Origin: Serratia grimesii NBRC 13537
GTDB lineage: Bacteria; Pseudomonadota; Gammaproteobacteria; Enterobacterales; Enterobacteriaceae
DNA length: 64,000 bases
Direction: 5' to 3'
NCBI RefSeq assembly: GCF_001590905.1
Contig: NZ_BCTT01000002.1
Coordinates: 186,001 to 250,000, forward strand
Program-made: the position numbers and the translations under genes
The notes under the pieces: model-generated
Database searches by the model: none
What the model saw: only the letters and a program-made list of their open reading frames with translations
Told to the model about the DNA's origin: nothing
Part shown: positions 35,109 through 45,909 of the stretch, piece by piece
Position numbering within the stretch: position 1 is the stretch's first letter
How the letters are laid out: every line of letters begins with the position of its first letter

Positions 35109-37415
35109 ATGAAATTCAAACCGTCAATAAAGCCTTATACCGGCGCGGCGGGCGGCTGGGGTTCACTCGAAGCCACCACTCGCTATGTGCTCGACAGCAA
35201 ACAAACGTTAAAAAACCTACGCAACCTGATGCGAGTGAATAAAGCGCGCGGTTTCGACTGTCCAGGCTGCGCTTGGGGCGACGACAATCACAGCACCTTC
35301 AGTTTCTGCGAAAACGGCGCCAAGGCCGTCAGTTGGGAAGCCACGCGTAATGCGGTCGAACCTGAATTTTTCGCGGCCCATAGCGTCAGTACCTTACTAC
35401 AGCAAAGTGACTATTTTCTGGAGTATCAGGGCCGACTCACCCACCCGATGCGTTATAACGCCGAAACCGATCATTATCAGCCAATCTCGTGGCCGGATGC
35501 GCTGGCGCTCATTGCCCAGCACATTAACAGCATGGATAACCCGAACCAGATCGAACTGTATACGTCGGGCCGTGCCAGTAATGAAGCATCGTACCTGTAT
35601 CAATTGTTTGGTCGCATGCTCGGCACCAGTAATTTCCCTGACTGCTCCAATATGTGCCACGAAGCCAGCGGCGTGGGGCTGAAACAGAGTATCGGTGTCG
35701 GTAAAGGCACCATCCGTATGGATGACTTTGAAAAGGCCGATGCCATTTTCGTATTTGGTCAGAACCCCGGCACCAATCACCCACGCATGCTGCACAGTCT
35801 GAAAAACGCCGCCAGTCGCGGAGCCCGTATCGTCAGCTTTAACACACTGCGCGAGCGTGGGTTGGAACGCTTTGCTGACCCACAAAGCCCGATTCAAATG
35901 CTGACACCCAAGTCATCACCGATCAGTTCAGCCTACTTCCAGCCTAACCTCGGTGGGGATATGGCGGCGGTACGCGGCATTGTGAAAGCCCTGCTGGAAG
36001 GCCACCGCCAACGTCTGGCCGCCGGAGAGCCGGGCTTGTTTGATCTGGCCTTTATCGAACAGCACAGCGTGGGTGTGGAACGCTATTTGGCACAGGTGGA
36101 TGCCACGTCTTGGGATCAAATAACCCATCAGTCCGGCCTCAGTGAAGCGCAATTGCGTCAGGCAGCAGCCATTTATCAGGGTGCAGAGCGCGTAATCTGC
36201 ACCTGGGCAATGGGCGTCACACAGCATAAACACTCAGTACCAACGGTACGTGAAATCACCAACCTGCAACTGCTGTTTGGTCAATTGGGCAAACCTGGCG
36301 CGGGCCTGTGTCCAGTGCGCGGTCACAGTAATGTGCAAGGCAACCGGACAATGGGCATCGATGAAAAATCCCCCAAAGCACTGCTAGACAGTCTGGAAAA
36401 ACACTTTAACTTCTCGCCACGACGTGAACAGGGCCATAACACAGTTGAAGCTATCGAAGCGATGCTGCGCGGCGAAGTGAAGGTATTGCTGGCATTAGGC
36501 GGCAATCTGGCCGCGGCGGCACCCGACACTGAACGCACCGCCCGTGCCTTACGCTGCTGTGATCTGACGGTGCATATCAGCACCAAACTCAACCGTAGTC
36601 ATCTGGTGACCGGTAAAGATGCGCTGATCCTGCCTACGCTGGGCCGTACCGAACAGGACCTGCAGGCCAGCGGCCCGCAATACATCACGGTAGAGGACTC
36701 CTTCAGCATGGTGCATGCATCGGAAGGCGTCGGCAAACCGCTCGCGGAAACTCAACGCTCTGAAACCGCCATAGTCTGTGGTATTGCCGATGCCGTATTA
36801 GGCAACCAACAGCTCGACTGGCTGGAGCTGGCCGATGACTATTCGTTGATCCGCAATCATATCGCCGCCACTATTCCTGGTTTTGAGGATTTCAACCGTC
36901 GCTGTGATCAGCCCGGCGGTTTCTATCTGGGTAACGCTGCTGCGGAGCTGCGCTTTGCCACCCCAAGTGGTAAGGCGGAATTTGGCTCGGCACCGTTACC
37001 AGACAGCCTGTTCCCGCAACTGGACGGTCGTCAGGCGCCCTTCACGCTGCAAACTCTGCGCTCACACGATCAATACAACACCACCATCTATGGGTTGGAT
37101 GACCGCTACCGTGGCGTGTATGGTCAACGAGAAGTGTTGTTTATTCATCCTGAAGATCTGGCCGCGCTGGATATGCAAGACGGCGAGTTGGTGGAGATCG
37201 AAACTCTGTGGAATGACGGCATCACCCGCAAGGTCAGCGGCTTCAAGCTGGTGAGCTACGATATCCCTCGGGGCAATTTGGCCGCCTACTATCCCGAAAC
37301 CAACCCGCTGGTACCGCTGGCCAGTTTTGGTGACGGAACCGGCACGCCGACCTCCAAGTCGATACCTGTAGAGATCCGCCGTTGCGTTGCGCAACCAACG
37401 TTACGTATTGCCTGA
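35109..37415 (+). CDS. ydeP: FdhF/YdeP family molybdopterin oxidoreductase
   Basis: 768 residues, close in length to E. coli YdeP. Family landmarks: YTGAAGGWGSLEA at the N terminus, FDCPGCAWGDDNHSTFSFCENGAKA (about 49-73), the CSNMCHEASGVGL motif (about 180), and a C-terminal molydopterin dinucleotide-binding domain with RSHDQYNTTIYGLDDRYRG. YdeP contributes to acid resistance in E. coli under EvgA; its substrate is not known. No signal peptide, so cytoplasmic. Whether this is the orthologue of ydeP or a family paralogue is uncertain. Confidence 0.85.
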   Translation: MKFKPSIKPYTGAAGGWGSLEATTRYVLDSKQTLKNLRNLMRVNKARGFDCPGCAWGDDNHSTFSFCENGAKAVSWEATRNAVEPEFFAAHSVSTLLQQSDYFLEYQGRLTHPMRYNAETDHYQPISWPDALALIAQHINSMDNPNQIELYTSGRASNEASYLYQLFGRMLGTSNFPDCSNMCHEASGVGLKQSIGVGKGTIRMDDFEKADAIFVFGQNPGTNHPRMLHSLKNAASRGARIVSFNTLRERGLERFADPQSPIQMLTPKSSPISSAYFQPNLGGDMAAVRGIVKALLEGHRQRLAAGEPGLFDLAFIEQHSVGVERYLAQVDATSWDQITHQSGLSEAQLRQAAAIYQGAERVICTWAMGVTQHKHSVPTVREITNLQLLFGQLGKPGAGLCPVRGHSNVQGNRTMGIDEKSPKALLDSLEKHFNFSPRREQGHNTVEAIEAMLRGEVKVLLALGGNLAAAAPDTERTARALRCCDLTVHISTKLNRSHLVTGKDALILPTLGRTEQDLQASGPQYITVEDSFSMVHASEGVGKPLAETQRSETAIVCGIADAVLGNQQLDWLELADDYSLIRNHIAATIPGFEDFNRRCDQPGGFYLGNAAAELRFATPSGKAEFGSAPLPDSLFPQLDGRQAPFTLQTLRSHDQYNTTIYGLDDRYRGVYGQREVLFIHPEDLAALDMQDGELVEIETLWNDGITRKVSGFKLVSYDIPRGNLAAYYPETNPLVPLASFGDGTGTPTSKSIPVEIRRCVAQPTLRIA

Positions 37416-37430
37416 TCTGTTGCGCCCGGT

Positions 37431-38285
37431 TTACGCCGGGCGCGCTAATATATCGATCGCCGTCTGCAACTCATCAGAGAGTTGATGGCGACGCCACACG
37501 AAGTATAAATTGCTTATCCCTTCCTCCCCCATTTCCACCACTTTCAATTCCGATACCGGCAGGATCAGTGGCAACAATGACCCTGGAATACAGGCCACGC
37601 CACAGCCGGCTTTCACGCAGGCCGCCATCGCCGTGTACGATTCCATCTCTAGCGTCATACGCGGTTTTAACTGGCGTGAAGCTAACCAGTGATCGATCTT
37701 CAGACGAAAAGAACATTCGCGGCTGAAAGTATAAAACTCTAATTGCGCAAGGGTTGTCGCGTCCAACTGCGGCACCGAAGCCGGCATCAGCAACACCAAA
37801 CGCTCATCAAACGCCGCTCGGCTGGCCAGCAAAGGATGTTCAATCGGCCCATCGGTTACCGCCAGATCGAGCTCACTGTCTATCAGCATCCGTTCCAGTA
37901 CCAGTGAATCGCGGCTCAGTACATTGACCTGCATCTGCGGCTGGCTTCGGCGCAATTGAGCAATGCGGGCTGGCAGGTGGCTGACCAGTGAAAAATCCAG
38001 CGCACCTAAATTCAGCAAGCCCTGTTGCTGCCGACCTGCGAACAGCTGTTGACTGTGGTCCGCCAGCGCCAGGATTTCACCGGCTTGCTGGTAAAACAGC
38101 CGTCCTTTGGGCGTGACATAAAGTCGGTTTTTATCGCGGAAAAACAACTCACCGCCGAGTGAGTCCTCTAGTTCTTTGATACGCAAGGTCACGTTGGAAG
38201 GCACGCAATGTAACTCCCGCGCAGCAGCGGCAATAGTCTTATACTCAACCACGGCACAGAAAAACCTTAGCTGACTCAGTTTCAT
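37431..38285 (-). CDS. LysR-type transcriptional regulator
   Basis: 284 residues from ATG 38285 (MKLSQLRFF, a typical LysR opening); the frame continues to 38324 but without support. Helix-turn-helix IAAAARELHCVPSNVTLRIKELEDSLG near 15-45, effector domain from about 90. Divergent from the glyoxalase gene across a 99-base gap, so it may regulate that gene and itself. Confidence 0.87.
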   Translation of the reverse strand: MKLSQLRFFCAVVEYKTIAAAARELHCVPSNVTLRIKELEDSLGGELFFRDKNRLYVTPKGRLFYQQAGEILALADHSQQLFAGRQQQGLLNLGALDFSLVSHLPARIAQLRRSQPQMQVNVLSRDSLVLERMLIDSELDLAVTDGPIEHPLLASRAAFDERLVLLMPASVPQLDATTLAQLEFYTFSRECSFRLKIDHWLASRQLKPRMTLEMESYTAMAACVKAGCGVACIPGSLLPLILPVSELKVVEMGEEGISNLYFVWRRHQLSDELQTAIDILARPA

Positions 38286-38384
38286 AAAGCATTCACTTTT
38301 AATTAGTGTTTTAGTTAAAAACAATCACTTTAGATTAGCATTGTTATGCCCTAGTGTCGTACCAACAACCTAAGAGGGATCCCT

Positions 38385-38912
38385 ATGCCACTGAATGATT
38401 TACTGACTTTGCCAGGCGTTACTGCCCAACCTGAAACGGTCACCGACGGCTACGTGTTCAATCACACCATGATCCGCGTTAAAGACCTGACCAAAGCGCT
38501 GGACTTTTATACTCGCATACTGGGCTTTACCCCGGTGTATCTGGAAGAGTTCAAAGAAGCCGCGTTTACCATTTGCTACCTGACCCGCAGCCCACGCGAC
38601 CAGATACCTCAGGATGACGCCGAGCGCAAACGCTGGGTTCTGGGCCAACCCGGCATTCTGGAACTGACCCATAATCACGGCAGCGAACAACAGGATGATT
38701 TCCACTACCACAACGGCAACAGCGAGCCGCGTGGCTTTGGCCACCTGTGTGTCACGGTGCCGGACGTACGCGCCGCCTGTGAACGTTTTGAACAGCTTGG
38801 TGTGAATTTTCAGAAGCGTCTGCATGAAGGCCGAATGAATTACGTGGCCTTTATTAAGGACCCTGATGACTACTGGATTGAAATACTGCAACCAACGCCG
38901 CTGCAGGACTGA
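38385..38912 (+). CDS. gloA: Lactoylglutathione lyase (glyoxalase I), long zinc-type form
   Basis: 175-residue VOC-fold glyoxalase I of the longer class, found in yeast, human and Pseudomonas GloA3, with inserted loops relative to the 135-residue E. coli GloA. Metal ligands fit His27 (FNHTMIRV), the Glu in ILELTHN, the His in RGFGHLCV and the Glu in YWIEILQP. It isomerises the methylglyoxal-glutathione hemithioacetal. Divergent from a LysR gene. Confidence 0.9.
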   Translation: MPLNDLLTLPGVTAQPETVTDGYVFNHTMIRVKDLTKALDFYTRILGFTPVYLEEFKEAAFTICYLTRSPRDQIPQDDAERKRWVLGQPGILELTHNHGSEQQDDFHYHNGNSEPRGFGHLCVTVPDVRAACERFEQLGVNFQKRLHEGRMNYVAFIKDPDDYWIEILQPTPLQD

Positions 38913-38927
38913 TTTCCCCTCACTTAT

Positions 38928-38954
38928 CCCCGGCCTTCTGAGCCGGGGTTTTTC
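38928..38954 (+). terminator. Terminator of gloA
   Basis: CCCCGGC/GCCGGGG with a seven-base loop and five T. Confidence 0.85.
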
Positions 38955-39097
38955 TTCCCGACGAGTGAACGCCCGATATTCTCTAAATTCACGCGCTAAC
39001 GCGGTAAAACCGTGACGTTAGGCTTGCCCGCAGCGGGTGATTCGCGTAAAACTGTCAGCCGCAAATCTTGCCACTCACAACCCATTCACTGGACGAT

Positions 39098-41032
39098 ATG
39101 TTTCAAGATAACCCGCTGCTGGCGCAGCTTAAACAGCAACTTCACTCTCAGACCCCGCGTGTTGAAGGCGTAGTAAAAGGGACTGAGAAAGGCTTTGGCT
39201 TTCTTGAAGTAGACGGTCAAAAAAGCTATTTCATTCCACCACCGTACATGAAAAAAGTTATGCACGGTGACCGAGTGACCGCAACGCTGCATACCGAAAA
39301 AGAACGCGAAATCGCCGAGCCAGAAACCCTGATCGAGCCATTCCTGACGCGCTTTGTCGGTCGTGTGCAAAAGCGCGATGACCGTTTGTCCATCGTGCCT
39401 GATCATCCGTTGCTGAAAGACGCAATTCAGTGTCGCCCAGTGCGTGGTTTGAACCACAACTTCCAGGCTGGCGATTGGGCTGTCGCAGAAATGTGCCGCC
39501 ACCCGCTGAAAGGCGATCGCGGCTTCAACGCCGATCTGACCCGTTTCATTACTGATGGCGAAGATCACCTGGCGCCGTGGTGGGTTACTCTCGCCCGCCA
39601 CAATCTGGAAAAAGAAGCCCCGGAAATGATCGCTATCAGCGAGCCGGATGCCTCTTTGCCACGTGAAGATCTGACCGCGTTGAATTTTGTCACTATTGAC
39701 AGCGCCAGCACCGAAGATATGGACGATGCGTTGTTTGTGCAGGACAACGGTGACGGTACACTGCAGTTGACCATCGCCATTGCCGATCCGACGGCATACG
39801 TCGAACAAGGCAGCGAACTGGATGAAATCGCCCGCAAGCGCGCCTTCACCAACTATCTGCCGGGCTTCAACATCCCTATGTTGCCGCGCGACCTGTCAGA
39901 CAACCTGTGTTCACTGCGCCCTAACCAGCGCCGCCACGTGCTGGCTTGCCGCGTTACCATCGGTACCGACGGCGCATTGGCGGCTGACATGCGCTTCTTT
40001 GCCGCTGAGATCGAATCTAAAGCCAAGCTGGTTTATGACGAAGTCTCTGACTGGCTGGAAGGCATTGCCGGTTGGCAGCCACCGAGTGACGATATTGCAC
40101 AACAAATCACTCTGCTCAAGCGTGTGTGCGATGCCCGTAACGCATGGCGCCACCAGCATGCGCTGGTGTTTAAAGATCGCCCTGACTACCGCTTTGTGTT
40201 GGGCGAGAAAGGCGAAGTGTTGGAGATCATCACTGAACAACGCCGTAGCGCCAACCGTATCGTTGAAGAGTGCATGATCGCTTCCAACGTCTGTGCCGCC
40301 ATCGTGCTGCGCGACCATTTGGGCTTTGGCATTTACAACGTGCATACCGGTTTCGATCCGCTGCTGGTTGAGCAAGCGGTTACCGTACTGCAGGCCAACG
40401 GGGTCGAAGCCGAAGCCGAAAAACTGCTGACGCTGGACGGGTTCTGTGAACTGCGTCGTCACCTGGATGCACAGCCGACCCAATTCCTCGACAGCCGTAT
40501 CCGCCGTTCTCAGACGTATGCCGAAATCAGCACGACGCCGGGGCCGCATTTCGGCCTGGGACTGGAAGCCTACGCGACCTGGACTTCTCCGATCCGTAAA
40601 TACGGCGACATGGTCAACCACCGTCTGCTCAAAGCAGTTATCACCGGCCAGGCAGCCGAAAAACCGCAAGACGAAGTGACAGTCCAATTGGCAGAACGTC
40701 GTCGTCTGAACCGCATGGCGGAACGTGACGTGGGTGACTGGCTGTATGCGCGTTACCTGAAAGACAAAGCTGGCACCGATGAACGCTTCAATGCAGAAAT
40801 CATCGACGTGACTCGCGGCGGCCTACGGGTACGTTTGCTGGACAATGGCGCAGTGGCCTTCATCCCAGCACCCTTTATTCACGCGGTACGTGATGAAATG
40901 GTCTGCAGCCAGGAAACCGGCACGGTCCAAATCAAAGGTGAAGTCGTCTATCGACAAGGTGACAGCCTGCAAGTCACCATCGCCGAAGTGCGTATGGAAA
41001 CCCGCAGCGTGATCGCCAGACCGGCGGTATAA
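39098..41032 (+). CDS. rnb: Exoribonuclease II
   Basis: 644 residues from ATG 39098 ([11 protein letters not shown]), the E. coli length; an upstream in-frame TTG at 39068 is not needed. Two cold-shock domains, the RNB catalytic domain with [13 protein letters not shown] holding the metal-binding Asp residues (about 201-210), and a C-terminal S1 domain. Processive 3'-5' degradation of single-stranded RNA. Confidence 0.97.
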   Translation: MFQDNPLLAQLKQQLHSQTPRVEGVVKGTEKGFGFLEVDGQKSYFIPPPYMKKVMHGDRVTATLHTEKEREIAEPETLIEPFLTRFVGRVQKRDDRLSIVPDHPLLKDAIQCRPVRGLNHNFQAGDWAVAEMCRHPLKGDRGFNADLTRFITDGEDHLAPWWVTLARHNLEKEAPEMIAISEPDASLPREDLTALNFVTIDSASTEDMDDALFVQDNGDGTLQLTIAIADPTAYVEQGSELDEIARKRAFTNYLPGFNIPMLPRDLSDNLCSLRPNQRRHVLACRVTIGTDGALAADMRFFAAEIESKAKLVYDEVSDWLEGIAGWQPPSDDIAQQITLLKRVCDARNAWRHQHALVFKDRPDYRFVLGEKGEVLEIITEQRRSANRIVEECMIASNVCAAIVLRDHLGFGIYNVHTGFDPLLVEQAVTVLQANGVEAEAEKLLTLDGFCELRRHLDAQPTQFLDSRIRRSQTYAEISTTPGPHFGLGLEAYATWTSPIRKYGDMVNHRLLKAVITGQAAEKPQDEVTVQLAERRRLNRMAERDVGDWLYARYLKDKAGTDERFNAEIIDVTRGGLRVRLLDNGAVAFIPAPFIHAVRDEMVCSQETGTVQIKGEVVYRQGDSLQVTIAEVRMETRSVIARPAV

Positions 41033-41061
41033 CCTCGTGAGATGACCCTCACACAAGACAA

Positions 41062-41093
41062 ACACCGGCGGGTAAACCTCCGGTGTTTTTTTT
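41062..41093 (+). terminator. Terminator of rnb
   Basis: ACACCGG/CCGGTGT with an eleven-base loop, then eight T. Confidence 0.85.
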
Positions 41094-41194
41094 CACCATT
41101 TGAATACAGGCATCGAAGAGATCCGCCAGCACGGACAGTGCCTGAGATCACATGGACAACAGCAATGATTATTTAAAATATAAGGATTATAAAA

Positions 41195-41866
41195 ATGACC
41201 GACTGGGATAAGGAAATCGCACGTCACAAGGAGACCAAAGGGTTCTTTTCCACGTTTTTGCTGATGGTGGCGCTGACATTCCTGCCACTGCTTTTCCCCA
41301 ACAGGGAAAAATTAGAGGCAGAGGGATGGCTGGTCCCTATCTTATTGGTGATTGAATTTGTCGTTATCGTTCCGCTATACCTGAAATTTTATAAAAACCG
41401 CCCTTCTTTTGGCGCCGGTAATTTTAAACCCGCGACATTCTTTGGTTTCTTGTTAATCATTTTAGCATTGCAATTTATCGCCCCGGCTTTACTTGGTATA
41501 ACCAAAACGGAAAGCTGGGTCATCGGGCAGGTTTCGCTTCAAGGAAACGTGTTTTTCCTGGTGCAACTTACCCTGATTATCCTCGCGCCCATTTATGAAG
41601 AAATCGTCTTTAGAGGCTGCCTTTACGGCGCATTTCAAACCTGGTTTGCCGGCGGTAAAATCGGGGCGGCGATAGTGACATCGATTCTTTTTGCCATACT
41701 GCATACACAATATGCGGATGCGCGCATGTTACTCATTCTGTTTTGCATATCATTGACGCTGATAGCCGCCAGAGTCAGGTCAAACGGCCTGTTAATGCCC
41801 ATCAGTCTGCATATTGCCATGAATGGCATCGTGCTGGGTGTCAGTTATTGGGCAATTCAAGCATAG
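41195..41866 (+). CDS. CPBP family intramembrane glutamic endopeptidase
   Basis: 223-residue membrane protein with six or so hydrophobic segments. The CPBP (CAAX/Abi) catalytic motifs are present: EEIVFRG (about 130), ILHTQ (about 170) and SLHIAMN (about 205). Related bacterial proteins act in bacteriocin self-immunity or peptide maturation, but no bacteriocin gene is visible nearby. Start ATG 41195 follows an AAGGA site. Substrate unknown. Confidence 0.85.
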   Translation: MTDWDKEIARHKETKGFFSTFLLMVALTFLPLLFPNREKLEAEGWLVPILLVIEFVVIVPLYLKFYKNRPSFGAGNFKPATFFGFLLIILALQFIAPALLGITKTESWVIGQVSLQGNVFFLVQLTLIILAPIYEEIVFRGCLYGAFQTWFAGGKIGAAIVTSILFAILHTQYADARMLLILFCISLTLIAARVRSNGLLMPISLHIAMNGIVLGVSYWAIQA

Positions 41867-42076
41867 CTACCAGGCGATGCTACGGCGTCGCCTTTTTTAT
41901 TTCAGAGTCAATGCACGCAACAACTTCATCACATTGTTTTTACGCCATTACTCAACCTGCTTCACATTTCTCATCCGACCTGCTTCTTTTCACGCGCAAA
42001 ACTCCTACTTTTAATTTGTACGCATTTTCCATAAGAACACGTCTTTTTGTTTCTGCGCACCAAGGAGTTGTTGAAC

Positions 42077-44134
42077 ATGAAAAACGTCAAGTCCGGGATC
42101 ATCTGGCTGGCGGTGGCGTTGGTGGGTGCATTTGCCTTCGCCATGCTGGCGCTAAGCCGTGGGGAACATGTCAATGCGGTTTGGCTCGTGGTAGCGGCGG
42201 TTGCCTGTTACAGCATCGCTTACCGCTTCTACAGCCTGTTCATTGCCAAGAAAGTATTTGAGCTCGACGATCGCCGCATGACGCCGGCGGAACGTCGTAA
42301 CGACGGGTTGGACTACGTGCCCACCAACAAGTGGGTGTTATTTGGTCACCACTTTGCTGCTATCGCCGGGGCCGGACCTTTGGTGGGGCCGATTTTGGCA
42401 GCGCAAATGGGTTTTCTGCCCGGCACCATCTGGATCCTGGTTGGGGTAATGTTGGCCGGTGCCGTGCAAGACTTCCTGGTTCTGTTTATCTCTACCCGTC
42501 GCGATGGCCGTTCGTTAGGAGAAATGGCCAAACAGGAATTGGGGGCTTTCGCGGGGGTGATCACCATGCTCGGTGCACTGGGGGTAATGATTATTATCCT
42601 GTCGGCGCTGGCGCTGGTGGTGGTAAAAGCGTTGGCCGATAGCCCATGGGGCCTGTTCACTATCGCCGCCACCATTCCTATCGCGCTGTTTATGGGCGTG
42701 TATATGCGTTTTATCCGGCCGGGTAAAATCGCCGAAATTTCGGTGGTGGGCTTTGCCCTGATGCTACTGGCGATTATTTACGGTGGCAATGTGGCACAAG
42801 ATCCCTACTGGGGTCCGTTCTTCACGCTGCACGGCACTACACTGACCTGGGTTCTGGTGGTCTATGGCTTTGTCGCCTCGGTACTGCCGGTATGGTTGCT
42901 GTTGGCACCGCGTGATTACTTGTCCACCTTTATGAAAATTGGCGTCATTATCGGGCTGGCGATTGGCATCGTCTTTGCCATGCCGGAAATGAAAATGCCT
43001 GCAGTATCGCGCTTTATCGACGGTAGTGGCCCTGTGTTCGCCGGTTCACTGTTCCCATTCCTGTTTATCACCATCGCCTGCGGCTCTATCTCTGGGTTCC
43101 ATGCGTTGGTGTCCAGCGGCACGACACCAAAACTGGTTGAGCGTGAAAGTCATATTCGCTTTATCGGCTACGGCGCAATGCTGATGGAATCGTTCGTGGC
43201 TATCATGGCACTGATCTGTGCCTCGGTAATCGACCCGGGCGTTTACTTCGCTATGAACTCCCCAGCTGCGCTGATCGGCACCACAGTGGAGAATGCCTCA
43301 CAGGTAATTAATAGCTGGGGCTTTATGATTACCCCAGAAACACTGACGCTGATTGCCAAAGACGTCGGGGAGCATTCGATCCTGTCTCGCGCCGGGGGTG
43401 CACCGACTTTTGCCGTGGGGATGGCACACATCATTACGGAAGTGTTTAACAGCCGCGCAATGATGGCGTTCTGGTACCACTTCGCCATTCTGTTCGAAGC
43501 CCTGTTTATTCTGACCGCCGTCGATGCCGGTACCCGTGCCTGCCGTTTCATGGTGCAAGATCTGGTGGGTGTTGCGATCCCAAGGCTGGCCAACAACCGT
43601 TCGTGGTTCGGCAACCTTGCCGGCACCACGGTAGCCGTCGCTGGCTGGGGGTTCTTTGTGTATCAGGGTGTGGTCGATCCACTCGGTGGCATCAACACGC
43701 TGTGGCCTTTGTTCGGCATCGGCAACCAGATGCTGGCATCAATGGCCTTGATCCTCGGTACTGTGGTGCTGTTCAAAATGAAAAAACAGCGTTACGCCTG
43801 GGTGACTATCCTGCCCACCGTCTGGTTGTTTATCACCTCAATGACCGCCGGCTGGCAGAAGATCTTCCATGAAAAACCGAGTATCGGCTTCCTGGCGCAG
43901 GCGAAGAAATTCTCTAACGGCATTGAACAAGGGACACTGATTGCACCGGCCAAGACATTAAAGGATATGGAAACCATCGTTTTCAGCAACCAGATTAACG
44001 CCGCGCTCTGTGCTTTCTTTATGCTGGTGGCGGTAACCATGCTGGTCTCAGCCTTCTTTGTGATACGCCGTGCACTGAATGCAAATCAGCCTACAGCGCA
44101 GGAGTCACCGATAGTTCTTCGTGAGAATGGTTGA
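42077..44134 (+). CDS. cstA: CstA-family carbon-starvation peptide/pyruvate transporter
   Basis: 685 residues from ATG 42077 (AAGGAG ten bases upstream); an earlier in-frame start at 42047 is less likely. About 16 membrane helices; family signatures GLDYVPTNKWVLFGHHFAAIAGAGPLVGP and CGSISGFHALVSSGTT are intact. CstA imports peptides and pyruvate on carbon starvation; its paralogue BtsT imports pyruvate. Which of the two this represents cannot be decided here, so the symbol is tentative. Confidence 0.8.
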   Translation: MKNVKSGIIWLAVALVGAFAFAMLALSRGEHVNAVWLVVAAVACYSIAYRFYSLFIAKKVFELDDRRMTPAERRNDGLDYVPTNKWVLFGHHFAAIAGAGPLVGPILAAQMGFLPGTIWILVGVMLAGAVQDFLVLFISTRRDGRSLGEMAKQELGAFAGVITMLGALGVMIIILSALALVVVKALADSPWGLFTIAATIPIALFMGVYMRFIRPGKIAEISVVGFALMLLAIIYGGNVAQDPYWGPFFTLHGTTLTWVLVVYGFVASVLPVWLLLAPRDYLSTFMKIGVIIGLAIGIVFAMPEMKMPAVSRFIDGSGPVFAGSLFPFLFITIACGSISGFHALVSSGTTPKLVERESHIRFIGYGAMLMESFVAIMALICASVIDPGVYFAMNSPAALIGTTVENASQVINSWGFMITPETLTLIAKDVGEHSILSRAGGAPTFAVGMAHIITEVFNSRAMMAFWYHFAILFEALFILTAVDAGTRACRFMVQDLVGVAIPRLANNRSWFGNLAGTTVAVAGWGFFVYQGVVDPLGGINTLWPLFGIGNQMLASMALILGTVVLFKMKKQRYAWVTILPTVWLFITSMTAGWQKIFHEKPSIGFLAQAKKFSNGIEQGTLIAPAKTLKDMETIVFSNQINAALCAFFMLVAVTMLVSAFFVIRRALNANQPTAQESPIVLRENG

Positions 44135-44152
44135 AAGTATATTGTGATAATC

Positions 44153-44177
44153 AGGGCGCTATGGCGCCCTTTTCTTT
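44153..44177 (+). terminator. Terminator after the CstA-family gene
   Basis: AGGGCGC/GCGCCCT with a four-base loop followed by TTTCTTTG; it also lies just beyond the fsa stop on the other strand. Confidence 0.7.
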
Positions 44178-44193
44178 GCTTGTTTCACACAGC

Positions 44194-44859
44194 TCAGTTC
44201 AACAAGTTTGTTCCAAACGCACCCTGCCAGTCTTGTTCAAATTTCTCTACTGCTGCCTGTACCGCCGGTGCAGCAAGGAACTGCTCTGCCACGTCAACCG
44301 GTAACGTGATGGCCTGACAGCCCGCCAGCAAGCACTCCAGTGCCTGACGCGGCGTTTTAAAACTGGCTGCCAGCACCCGAGCATTTGGCGCATGCAGCGT
44401 TAACAACTGTTGTAACTCGTGAACCATCTCGATACCGTCGCCGCCCTGGGCATCCAGACGGTTAACATAAGGAGCCACATATTCGGCACCAGCCAGTGCC
44501 GCCAACAGCCCCTGACCTGCGCCATAAACCGCTGTCCCAAGCGTAGGGATCGACATCGACGTCAGTTTTTTAATCGCTGCCAGCCCTTCAGAGGTCGCGG
44601 GTACCTTCACCACCAGCCCTGGCACTCGCTGATGAAGCAACGCCGCTTCTGCCACCATAAGTTCGGCATCGTTGGCCATCACCTGAGCAAACAACTTACC
44701 GGTGCCCCCCAGTGCATCACGCAGCGCCGGCAACACTTCCCAAATGGGTTTCCCTTCTTTAGCGATAATGCTCGGATTGGTGGTGACACCATGCAATGGC
44801 AAGATGCGCGCGAGGCGTTTTACTGCATTTACATCAGCGGTATCGAGATAAAGCTCCAT
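44194..44859 (-). CDS. fsa: Fructose-6-phosphate aldolase (Fsa)
   Basis: 221-residue TIM-barrel transaldolase-family enzyme with Schiff-base Lys85 (VVKVPAT) and FsaA/FsaB signatures [15 protein letters not shown] and [18 protein letters not shown]. It cleaves fructose 6-phosphate, and 1-deoxy sugar analogues, to glyceraldehyde 3-phosphate plus dihydroxyacetone or hydroxyacetone. It diverges from the glycyl-radical pair ybiY-ybiW, the same company fsaA keeps in E. coli, which suggests a joint pathway. Confidence 0.93.
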   Translation of the reverse strand: MELYLDTADVNAVKRLARILPLHGVTTNPSIIAKEGKPIWEVLPALRDALGGTGKLFAQVMANDAELMVAEAALLHQRVPGLVVKVPATSEGLAAIKKLTSMSIPTLGTAVYGAGQGLLAALAGAEYVAPYVNRLDAQGGDGIEMVHELQQLLTLHAPNARVLAASFKTPRQALECLLAGCQAITLPVDVAEQFLAAPAVQAAVEKFEQDWQGAFGTNLLN

Positions 44860-44929
44860 TACGGACTCCTGAATCTTCTGTGGGCGAATTCAAACTCTCA
44901 TCATAGTAGGACATACAATTCGTTTATGT

Positions 44930-44943
44930 TTGATCGAAGTCAA
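44930..44943 (+). promoter_or_regulatory. Candidate FNR box before ybiY
   Basis: TTGAT-CGAA-GTCAA matches the FNR consensus TTGAT-N4-ATCAA at nine of ten positions, 62 bases upstream of the ybiY start. Oxygen-sensitive glycyl-radical enzymes are commonly FNR-activated. Confidence 0.55.
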
Positions 44944-45005
44944 ATCAACTTTCATTCGAAACAACTTTAATGAAATAAGAAAAGCAACCGAATGACAGGT
45001 GACTC

Positions 45006-45905
45006 GTGATATTCAATCTGCAACGCTATTCCACCCACGATGGCCCAGGCATTCGCAGCGTGGTGTTTTTGAAGGGCTGTTCGCTGAGTTGCCGCTGGTG
45101 CCAAAACCCGGAAAGCCGTGCACGACAGGCAGACCTATTGTTCGACCCACGCCTGTGCCTTAGCGGGTGCATGCTGTGCAGCGATGATAACCCACAGGTA
45201 ATCCAGCGAGTAAACGATGATTTAGTGATTCAACGCGAGCTGCTCAGTCACAAGGATTATGCCGCATTGGCTGCCCGTTGCCCAACCGGCGCACTCAGCC
45301 TGTGCGGTAGCGCGATAAATATCGACGATATCATGGCCGAAGTGTTGCGCGACCGACCATTTTACCTGCGGACCGGTGGTGGCCTTACGCTGTCCGGCGG
45401 GGAACCTTTTATGCAACCGACAGTAGCGGCTGAACTACTGCGCCGCGGACGCGAAGCCGGTATCCATACCGCCGTGGAGTCCTGTCTACACACTCCCTGG
45501 TCGCACATCGCCCCTTCGCTCCCCTGGCTTGACCTGATGCTGGCGGATCTGAAACACGTTGATGAACGACGCTTTAAACAGTGGACTGGCGGATCCGCCA
45601 AACGGGTGATGGCCAATTTCCGCCGACTCGCCACCAGCGGCACCCGAACAACGGTGCGTGTACCGTTAATCCCGGACTTTAACGCCGATTACCGCTCGAT
45701 TCGCGAGATTGTCGATTTTGCCGCCGATGAAGCCGGCGTCAAAGAAATTCATTTCTTGCCGTACCACACACTGGGCATCAACAAATACCACCTGCTCGGC
45801 GAACCCTATCACGCTGCCCGTACCCCGCTGGATGCGCCCGAACTGCTGGCCTATGCCGAGCAGTACGCCGAAACCAAAGGGTTGACCGCTATTTTGCGAG
45901 GATAA
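45006..45905 (+). CDS. ybiY: Glycyl-radical enzyme activase YbiY (PflE), radical SAM
   Basis: 299 residues starting with GTG 45006 behind an AGGTG site. Radical SAM motif Cys25-x3-Cys29-x2-Cys32 (GCSLSCRWC), a ferredoxin-like insert with further Cys (LCLSGCMLC and RCPTGAL), and [11 protein letters not shown] for S-adenosylmethionine binding. It generates the glycyl radical on YbiW, whose gene starts four bases after it. Confidence 0.94.
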   Translation: MIFNLQRYSTHDGPGIRSVVFLKGCSLSCRWCQNPESRARQADLLFDPRLCLSGCMLCSDDNPQVIQRVNDDLVIQRELLSHKDYAALAARCPTGALSLCGSAINIDDIMAEVLRDRPFYLRTGGGLTLSGGEPFMQPTVAAELLRRGREAGIHTAVESCLHTPWSHIAPSLPWLDLMLADLKHVDERRFKQWTGGSAKRVMANFRRLATSGTRTTVRVPLIPDFNADYRSIREIVDFAADEAGVKEIHFLPYHTLGINKYHLLGEPYHAARTPLDAPELLAYAEQYAETKGLTAILRG

Positions 45906-45909
45906 CATC

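Noticed and set aside
39086-40687. Two long minus-strand frames inside rnb
   Set aside because: Shadow frames of a highly conserved gene with no ribosome site or family match.
41195-41866. CPBP protease as part of a bacteriocin immunity locus
   Set aside because: No small precursor peptide, exporter or modification enzyme is visible within several kilobases.
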